Shown: positions 1-4,755 of the stretch, one piece after another
Position numbering within the stretch: position 1 is the first letter of the stretch
How the letters are laid out: the number at the start of each line of letters is the position of its first letter
Assembly: GCA_040901795.1 (NCBI GenBank)
Contig: JBBDYH010000017.1
Span: forward strand, 1 to 7,931
Source: JBBDYH01 sp040901795
GTDB taxonomy: Bacteria > Planctomycetota > Planctomycetia > Pirellulales > JALHPA01
DNA length: 7,931 nt
Direction: 5' to 3'
Program-made: the position numbers and the translations under genes
The notes under the pieces: generated by a model
What the model was told of the DNA's origin: nothing
Database searches by the model: none
Seen by the model: the letters and a program-made list of their open reading frames with translations, nothing else

Positions 1-79
1 ACCCCCGGATGGCTACCCGAGAAAGGGTTTGGGCGCGACAACGCAACCGGCTCCGCACCGGCAAAGCCAGGGACACATG
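1..79. other. Short gene-free end of window, downstream of the dehydrogenase gene
   Basis: This stretch lies just after the stop codon of the minus-strand dehydrogenase gene. I see no convincing gene, no strong hairpin and no T-run that would mark an intrinsic terminator. Only 4-base stems can be drawn (for example ACCC at 15-18 with GGGT at 25-28), which is not enough to call. Confidence 0.4.
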
Positions 80-2113
80 TTAGGGCGCGCTAGGTTTCAC
101 AAACCGATAGATCCCCTGCCCCGTCGGCGAGTACGTCATGAAGTACAGCTCCCCCTCTTGATCCTCGCCGAAGGACATGATCGCGACGTTGGGGTCAGGG
201 ATGGGGCGGTTGGCAATGACGCGGTTCTTCGATTCGTCATACTTAAGCGCCCAAATCTTATTCGAGACATAGTCGGCGTAGACATAGTGGCCGACGAGCT
301 CCGGCAGGCGCTTGCCGCGGTAGACCGCCCCGCCTGTGATCGACTTGCCCAGGTCGTGGTGGTACTCCCAAATCGGCTCGATGTACTTGTCGCGGGGGCC
401 AGTCCCCTGCGGGCCGAAAGCGTGAAACCCTTCGCGGCGGTTCCAGCCGTAGTTGCCGCCGCGCGTGATCAGGCTGATCTCTTCCCATACGTTTTGCCCC
501 ACGTCGCCGCACCAGAGGACGCCTGTTTCGTGGTCGAAGGCGATCCGCCACGGATTGCGCACGCCGTGGCACCAGATCTCCGGCCGGGCCCCTTCGACGC
601 CCACGAATGGGTTGTCCTTGGGGATGCCATATTTCAGACCGGGCGAGCGGCGATCGACGTCGATGCGGGCGATCGAACCCAACAGCGTGCCCACGTTCTG
701 CCCGTTGTCGTGCGGGTCGTTCCCTGAGCCCCCGTCGCCGAAGACAACGTACAAGTAGCCGTCGGGACCGAAAACGATCGTGCCGCCTGCATGGTTCCAA
801 TAGGGGCGGTCGATGCGGAGAATCTCTTCCTCGCTGGCACGGTCGGCCCGGTTGGGATCGTCCTTGCTGACGCGAAACCGCGAGATGACGTTGGTCAACC
901 GCTTGATCGTGTACATGGCGAAGAACTCGCCGTTGTCCTTAAAGCGCGGGTGGAACGCCATCCCGAGAAAGCCTTCTTCGTTTTCCTTGTCCTCGTAGCG
1001 GACCTTGTCCTCGATGTCGAGAAAGACTTTGGTTTGGGTCGCCTTCGGATCGTTGGTGAAAACGTGGATCACGCCGCGCTGCGTAGCGACGAAGGCGCGG
1101 TTGCTCCCGTCTCCAGCGTGCGTGAGCACGATCGGCCGCAGCGGAATCGGACGGCCATCCTTTTCGCCGGTCCAATCGGCCCACTCCAAGTCGGGGAAGG
1201 CCAACTCGGTTGCCAGCGGCATCACGCGCTCGTCGAGCTCAACGCCGGGGACGCCGATCGGCAGCGCGGTGAGCGTCCCGGCCTTCATGTCGGGAACTAG
1301 GATTTGCCGGCCAGTCGGATCGAGACAGATGTCGGCGGCGGATTGAAAGCCCTCGGCGATTTTAACGGGCTTTTCGCCGGGACGGCCGATCACCCACACG
1401 TCGCCCGTTTTCCAACTGCTGACGTAGAGGCGGCCGAAATGGTCCCAAGCGAGGCCATCGCCGCCGTCAAAGCCCTCGGCGTACTTCTCGGTGGTGATTT
1501 CTTTCCCCGCGGCGGCTTCGAAGAGGTTGAGCCGGTTGAGCTCGCCGGTCTGGAAGTCGAGGATCAGCAGGTGCTGGTGGCTGTCCATCAGCAGGCCGTT
1601 GGGACCTTTGAGGATGGGCGCTGCCTTGGCGTCGGCGACGAGCGTCACTTTGCCTTTGCTATCGATGCCGTAGATGGCTGGTCGGCCTTGCTGACCGGTG
1701 TCGCTGACGTAGAAGTTGTTGCCTTTTTCGTCGACCACAATGTCGTTGAGGAATTGCGGCGGCGACGGGAAGGCCTCGGCCGCGGCAAAGTCAGTGACTT
1801 TGCCAGAGGGACCAATCCGCAGCACACGGTTCTTATCAGTGACATACAGCGAGTTGCGGAACGCACACAATCCTTTCGGATCGTCCAGGCCGGTGGCCAA
1901 TGGTCGGGCCTGACCGTTCTCGATCACCACCACCGAGCCGTCGCCATCCTTATTGAATTCGCCAATCAAGCTCACATAGATGCGCCCGTCCAGGACGGCG
2001 ACCGACTCGGGGTTTCTCAGCCCGGTGGCCAGCGGTTTGGGCGGGGCCGCACAAAGCGCAGCCGGAAGAGTGCAAACACAGACGGCAAGAGCGAGGGCGA
2101 CAAGGCGGTTCAC
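80..2113 (-). CDS. Secreted two-propeller protein: SMP-30/NHL-like domain fused to glucose/sorbosone (PQQ-type) dehydrogenase
   Basis: This 677-residue protein probably oxidises a sugar or related alcohol outside the cytoplasm. It starts with a signal peptide (R3, hydrophobic 4-20, likely cleavage after A22 or A23). Residues about 25-290 form an SMP-30/gluconolactonase or NHL-type beta-propeller, with blade-like motifs such as NDIVVDEKGNNFYVSD (123-138) and GDGLAWDHFGRLYVSS (218-233). Residues about 320-673 match the glucose/sorbosone dehydrogenase family: EGFLGMAFHP (380-389), NHAGGTIVFGPDGYLYV (440-456) followed by GDGG (459-462), CHGVRNPWR (515-523), GDVGQ (536-540) and GGNYGW (552-557). 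H441 and R519 fall where soluble PQQ glucose dehydrogenase has its catalytic base and a conserved active-site arginine. E36, N123, N172 and D219 align by motif with the SMP-30 metal and substrate residues. The start is GTG, supported by GGAG seven bases upstream; the stop is TAA. The family assignment is firm, but substrate and cofactor are inferred. Confidence 0.9.
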   Translation of the reverse strand: MNRLVALALAVCVCTLPAALCAAPPKPLATGLRNPESVAVLDGRIYVSLIGEFNKDGDGSVVVIENGQARPLATGLDDPKGLCAFRNSLYVTDKNRVLRIGPSGKVTDFAAAEAFPSPPQFLNDIVVDEKGNNFYVSDTGQQGRPAIYGIDSKGKVTLVADAKAAPILKGPNGLLMDSHQHLLILDFQTGELNRLNLFEAAAGKEITTEKYAEGFDGGDGLAWDHFGRLYVSSWKTGDVWVIGRPGEKPVKIAEGFQSAADICLDPTGRQILVPDMKAGTLTALPIGVPGVELDERVMPLATELAFPDLEWADWTGEKDGRPIPLRPIVLTHAGDGSNRAFVATQRGVIHVFTNDPKATQTKVFLDIEDKVRYEDKENEEGFLGMAFHPRFKDNGEFFAMYTIKRLTNVISRFRVSKDDPNRADRASEEEILRIDRPYWNHAGGTIVFGPDGYLYVVFGDGGSGNDPHDNGQNVGTLLGSIARIDVDRRSPGLKYGIPKDNPFVGVEGARPEIWCHGVRNPWRIAFDHETGVLWCGDVGQNVWEEISLITRGGNYGWNRREGFHAFGPQGTGPRDKYIEPIWEYHHDLGKSITGGAVYRGKRLPELVGHYVYADYVSNKIWALKYDESKNRVIANRPIPDPNVAIMSFGEDQEGELYFMTYSPTGQGIYRFVKPSAP

Positions 2114-2120
2114 GGCGAGG

Positions 2121-2124
2121 CTCC
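2121..2124 (-). promoter_or_regulatory. Shine-Dalgarno site of the dehydrogenase gene
   Basis: On the minus strand GGAG lies seven bases before the GTG codon at 2113-2111. It is the best ribosome binding site in the window, and it supports a GTG start just ahead of a clean signal peptide. Confidence 0.6.
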
Positions 2125-2148
2125 AGGGATCAGTGGTCGGTGGTCAGA

Positions 2149-2201
2149 GTTGGAGTTCAGCCTTTTAGGCTGCTGCGTCAAACTAAAGCTTGAACTCCAA
2201 C
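2149..2201. repeat. Inverted repeat with an internal hairpin
   Basis: GTTGGAGTTCA at 2149-2159 is exactly reverse-complemented by TGAACTCCAAC at 2191-2201. Overlapping the left arm, CAGCCT (2158-2163) and AGGCTG (2167-2172) form a second 6-base stem around TTT. The outer sequence AGTTGGAGTT (2148-2157) recurs at 7851-7860 after actB, so this is probably one copy of a dispersed family. It lies in the presumed 5' leader or promoter region of the dehydrogenase gene. Confidence 0.75.
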
Positions 2202-2203
2202 GG

Positions 2204-2239
2204 GCCGGAATGGCAGGTAAAGCCGGGATGGCAGGTAAA
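2204..2239. repeat. Two tandem copies of an 18-base repeat
   Basis: GCCGGAATGGCAGGTAAA (2204-2221) is followed directly by GCCGGGATGGCAGGTAAA (2222-2239). The two differ at one base. The tandem pair sits next to the inverted repeat ending at 2201. Function is unknown; it could be a small variable-number repeat. Confidence 0.8.
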
Positions 2240-2286
2240 GATTAACCATCCGGAGCGGCAAAGTCACGCGGTTGGAGCGGCTTTCT

Positions 2287-2417
2287 CGTTGCCAGGCTCT
2301 GCCTGAGAACGGTATGCATGGCAGGCTCTGCCTGCCAATCATTGAGCAACGAAGGTCTCTCCTTCATGCAAGGCAGAGCCTTGCGGACAGTGCGTTTCCA
2401 GGCGGAGCCTGGGAACG
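2287..2417. repeat. Cluster of four REP-like palindromes with a shared GGCTCTGCC core
   Basis: Four palindromes share one core. The first (2287-2311) is an imperfect 25-base palindrome with CAGGC-TCT-GCCTG at its centre. The second (2319-2337) has a perfect 8-base stem around TCT. The third (2368-2384) has a 7-base stem around AGA. The fourth (2393-2417) has an 11-base stem with one G-U pair around GGA. Loops TCT, TCT, AGA and GGA show that the first two units are in one orientation and the last two in the other, as in paired REP (BIME-like) arrays. From memory, palindromes of the CCAGGCTCTGCCTGG type are widespread between genes in planctomycetes and related genomes. The array follows the cardiolipin synthase stop codon and could end or stabilise its transcript. 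Confidence 0.75.
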
Positions 2418-2430
2418 AGAGCTAGTTCCC
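2411..2430 (-). terminator. Weak hairpin just after the cardiolipin synthase stop; possible transcript end
   Basis: GGGAAC (2411-2416) and GTTCCC (2425-2430) form a 6-base stem with an 8-base loop, starting seven bases past the TAG stop on the minus strand. It shares its left arm with the fourth palindrome, so the two folds exclude each other. There is no T-run, so a classical intrinsic terminator is not supported. It may act only as a 3'-end stabiliser. Confidence 0.25.
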
Positions 2431-2437
2431 AGACCAT

Positions 2438-3709
2438 CTATAGCATTCGCCGAAACGACCAGGCCAGGCGGTCGAGAAACCGCTGCCAACAATTGCGGTT
2501 CCGGCAGTGGTCCACCGTCACCCGCGTGCTGTTGTTGATCTCGTGCCGGCAGACGCCCAACAGCGCCGCCGCCAGCGGTCGAGAACGTGCCACGGCCACG
2601 AACTCCAGATTGGTGCGCAAGCTGCGCGGGTCGAGGTTGCACGAACCAAGGACCGACCATTCGTCGTCGATCACCATGGCCTTGCTGTGCAGCATTTGAT
2701 CGTTGCGCTCGTAAATGCGGATGCCGTATTTGAGCAGCCGGGAATAGAAATGCCGCGTGGCCCATTTCACGGCGCGGACGTCGCTTTCGGCAGGGATGAT
2801 CACGCGAATTCGTACGCCGCGCCGGCGGGCACGCACCAATTCGCGCAGCACGCGACCGAACGGAATGAAGTACGCCATGGAGATCGTGATGTTGCGGCGC
2901 GCGCGGCGGATCAGCCGCACAAACACGCGCTGCCCGCGGCGATAGCGGAACATCGGCCGGCAGTCGAAAAAAAAGAAGCGGTCTTCGCCGCTCCGCACCA
3001 TCTGCCGAAGCGGCCAACGGCGGCCGATCGTCAGGCGCCGGTTTTCGGCGTACCGCCAAAGCTCGTCCATCGCCAAGGCGAGCTCACGCTGCCTGGGCCC
3101 CTCCATCCGCACGTGGACGTCGCGCCAGCCGGCCGACATGGGCAAGTTACGGCGACGTTCGTCTTCGACCGAGCGTACCTGGCTCTGATCGACGATGTTC
3201 ATACCGCCGAAGTAGCCGATTCGATCGTCGATCACAAACAGCTTTCGATGATTGCGCTGATTGAAGAGCTGGAAAAAGCGAAAGCGCCAGAAGGCTTCGC
3301 CGAGCGTGTGGAAGGCGTGGACTTTGACGCCCGCGTCACGCAGTGGTTGAAACAGCGATGAAGGCGTAAGCAGGCTGCCGACCGTGTCGTACATCACTCG
3401 CACGTCGAGTCCCGCTCTGGCCCGCTGCGCCAAGAGCTCAACGACGGTCCGCCCGGCCGAGTCGTCGGCAAAGATGTAGGTTTCGATCCAAATGCGCCGC
3501 CGCGCCGCGCGGAGATCGGCCACCAGTGCCGCGATCATCGGCGTGGACTCGGTGAACAGGGTCCACTCGTGCCCTTCGATCGAGAGCGCCGGCAGCCGTC
3601 CGCCGTCCGCGACCGCCTCCTCTGCGCGCGCAGTCAGGCTCGCGACGTCGGCCGCGGGGGCCGGAAGCTCAGGCTCACCAATCGTTTCTGGTCCACGCGG
3701 AGAGATCAT
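2438..3709 (-). CDS. ClsB-like cardiolipin synthase (phospholipase D superfamily)
   Basis: This 423-residue protein probably joins phosphatidyl groups to make cardiolipin at the inner face of the cytoplasmic membrane. It has two phospholipase D catalytic motifs: H154-x-K156-x4-D161 (NHRKLFVIDD, followed by GGMN at 168-171) and H341-x-K343-x4-D348 (LHSKAMVIDD, followed by GSCNLDPRS at 355-363). Other family marks are WRDVHVRMEGP (195-205), AYFIPFGR (279-286) and RRGVRIRVIIP (296-306). There are no N-terminal membrane helices, which fits the ClsB type (E. coli ClsB is about 413 residues) rather than membrane-anchored ClsA. The first 40 or so residues are Ala/Pro/Glu-rich and probably disordered. 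The ATG start has a weak GGAA eight bases upstream (3718-3721); the stop is TAG. It diverges from actA. A phospholipase or other phosphatidyltransferase role cannot be excluded. Confidence 0.88.
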   Translation of the reverse strand: MISPRGPETIGEPELPAPAADVASLTARAEEAVADGGRLPALSIEGHEWTLFTESTPMIAALVADLRAARRRIWIETYIFADDSAGRTVVELLAQRARAGLDVRVMYDTVGSLLTPSSLFQPLRDAGVKVHAFHTLGEAFWRFRFFQLFNQRNHRKLFVIDDRIGYFGGMNIVDQSQVRSVEDERRRNLPMSAGWRDVHVRMEGPRQRELALAMDELWRYAENRRLTIGRRWPLRQMVRSGEDRFFFFDCRPMFRYRRGQRVFVRLIRRARRNITISMAYFIPFGRVLRELVRARRRGVRIRVIIPAESDVRAVKWATRHFYSRLLKYGIRIYERNDQMLHSKAMVIDDEWSVLGSCNLDPRSLRTNLEFVAVARSRPLAAALLGVCRHEINNSTRVTVDHCRNRNCWQRFLDRLAWSFRRML

Positions 3710-3820
3710 TCATGTTGTTCCAAAGTTACTCTGGCACATCGCAAACCATCGTGAATCGTCAACTGCCATGCCTTCTCTTACGATTGCATGGAGTTCACAG
3801 CCGATCAAGTCGGGATTGAT

Positions 3821-3885
3821 GTAGCCGAAGTCGCCAGACTTCGGGGCATCGCGACTGCCGCCGGAATTCTGGCGAATTCCGCTAC
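3821..3885. repeat. Double-hairpin REP-like element upstream of actA
   Basis: GTAGC (3821-3825) and GCTAC (3881-3885) bracket two hairpins. The first is CCGAAGT (3825-3831) with ACTTCGG (3838-3844) around a 6-base loop. The second is CGGAATTC (3862-3869) with GAATTCCG (3874-3881) around TGGC. The bracketed pair could fold as a three-way junction. From memory, GTAGC-plus-GGAATTC hairpins of this kind are common between planctomycete genes, so I read this as a dispersed non-autonomous repeat. It lies in the divergent spacer between clsB-like and actA genes. Confidence 0.7.
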
Positions 3886-3896
3886 CGATTAGCCGC

Positions 3897-3925
3897 TGGT
3901 CGAACGATAACTCGTTCGGTATAAC
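3897..3925 (+). promoter_or_regulatory. Weak candidate sigma70-type promoter for the act operon
   Basis: TATAAC (3920-3925) matches the -10 consensus at five of six positions. With a 17-base spacer the -35 would be TGGTCG (3897-3902), which matches only three of six. It lies about 46 bases before the actA start codon. The support is thin, and the site overlaps repeat sequence. Confidence 0.2.
3901..3918. repeat. Perfect 7-base dyad near the actA promoter candidate
   Basis: CGAACGA (3901-3907) and TCGTTCG (3912-3918) form a perfect dyad around TAAC. It could be a third hairpin of the adjacent repeat element, or an operator for a dimeric regulator, since it ends two bases before a TATAAC hexamer. 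The sequence alone does not decide between these. Confidence 0.5.
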
Positions 3926-3971
3926 GCTTGCATCGCCCGGCGGGACTCATCACGGAGCTCGGCAGCCCCCC

Positions 3972-4682
3972 ATGGCTCAAATCTTCCATCGCAGCATGAA
4001 CGCCTTCTCCCGGGCCACCATCCTGGGGTTTGTGTTCATTCTGGCGATCATCGGCTGGATGCTGTGGGTGTTCTACAACTCTTCTTGGGCCACTCAGGTC
4101 GGCGTGGTTCGCGATCAGCCGGTGCAGTTCAGTCACGAACACCACGTGGCGGGCTTGGGAATCGATTGCCGCTATTGCCATACGTCCGTCGAAGACAGCT
4201 CGTTCGCCGGCATTCCCGCGACGGAGACCTGCATGCAGTGCCACTCGCAAATCTGGGCCGACAGCCCGAAGCTGGCGCCGGTTCGCGACAGCTTTCGCAC
4301 CGGCAAGTCGCTGGAGTGGACGCGAGTGCACGACGTGCCCGATTACGCCTACTTCAACCACGTGATCCACATCAAGAAGGGGATCGGCTGCGTCACCTGC
4401 CACGGCCAGGTGAACGAGATGCCGCTGACCTGGCGCGAGCACACGCTACACATGAAGTGGTGTCTCGATTGCCACCGCAATCCGGAGCAATACGTGCGGC
4501 CCCGCGAGCAGGTGTTTTCGATGACTTGGAAGCCGGAAGACGATCAGACGACCCAGGCGGAGCTGGGTCCGCAGCTCGTCGAAGAATACCACATCAACCC
4601 GGCTCTCCTGGACGAAGACGGACAGCCGATCACCGGCTCGCATGGCAATAAGTTGACGAATTGTTCGATCTGTCATCGATGA
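3972..4682 (+). CDS. actA: Alternative complex III subunit ActA, pentaheme cytochrome c
   Basis: This 236-residue protein is the multiheme subunit of ACIII. It passes electrons from the complex toward cytochrome c or a terminal oxidase on the outer side of the membrane. Residues 16-38 form one hydrophobic helix that acts as an uncleaved anchor with the rest outside. Five CxxCH heme-binding motifs are visible: CRYCH (66-70), CMQCH (87-91), CVTCH (140-144), CLDCH (164-168) and CSICH (231-235). The last is followed only by R236 and the stop. Five motifs match the known pentaheme ActA. Additional histidines (H55, H57, H58, H130, H133, H160) are candidate axial ligands. The start was chosen because MAQIFHRS is the usual family N-terminus. 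The nearest SD-like GGAG (3954-3957) is 14 bases away, so initiation looks SD-poor. actB follows after 73 bases on the same strand. Confidence 0.95.
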   Translation: MAQIFHRSMNAFSRATILGFVFILAIIGWMLWVFYNSSWATQVGVVRDQPVQFSHEHHVAGLGIDCRYCHTSVEDSSFAGIPATETCMQCHSQIWADSPKLAPVRDSFRTGKSLEWTRVHDVPDYAYFNHVIHIKKGIGCVTCHGQVNEMPLTWREHTLHMKWCLDCHRNPEQYVRPREQVFSMTWKPEDDQTTQAELGPQLVEEYHINPALLDEDGQPITGSHGNKLTNCSICHR

Positions 4683-4721
4683 CCTGCGCCATATCGCGGC
4701 GAAAGCACATAGAAATCCAAA

Positions 4722-4739
4722 GCGGCGACGAGTCGCCGC
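4722..4739. repeat. GC-rich hairpin between actA and actB
   Basis: GCGGCGA (4722-4728) and TCGCCGC (4733-4739) form a perfect 7-base stem around CGAG. It sits 40 bases after the actA stop and 16 before the actB start, with no T-run. The surrounding sequence (AAAGCGGCGAC...ACTCCAAAG) resembles, from memory, a repeat common in planctomycete and verrucomicrobial spacers. It may be a dispersed element that landed inside the operon; an effect on ActA:ActB ratio is only inferred. Confidence 0.7.
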
Positions 4740-4755
4740 ACTCCAAAGCACGCGA

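Larger units (their letters stand above)
2114..2437. other. 324-base intergenic region filled with repeats
   Basis: This gap lies between the stop of the cardiolipin synthase gene and the start of the dehydrogenase gene, both on the minus strand. It holds an 11-base inverted repeat, a tandem 18-base repeat and a cluster of four short palindromes, each listed separately. I see no protein-coding gene. The plus-strand reading frame through it translates palindromes and has no recognisable domain. No convincing minus-strand promoter could be picked out, although the dehydrogenase gene probably needs one here. Confidence 0.7.

Noticed and set aside
1304..2245. 313-codon open frame on the plus strand opposite the dehydrogenase gene
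   Set aside because: It mirrors the coding pattern of the real gene and runs out into the tandem repeat (MAGKAGMAGK), which indicates chance translation.
2287..2417. CRISPR array
   Set aside because: The units are palindromes of unequal length in mixed orientation with irregular spacing. There are no regular spacers and no cas genes.
2272..2538. 88-codon plus-strand frame in the repeat region
   Set aside because: Its peptide (including GGAWERE) is the translation of the palindrome cluster. Such peptides recur as spurious proteins in repeat-rich genomes.
2507..3361. 284-codon plus-strand and 231-codon minus-strand frames over the cardiolipin synthase gene
   Set aside because: Only the 2438-3709 frame carries both HKD motifs and full family architecture; the others have no domain signal.
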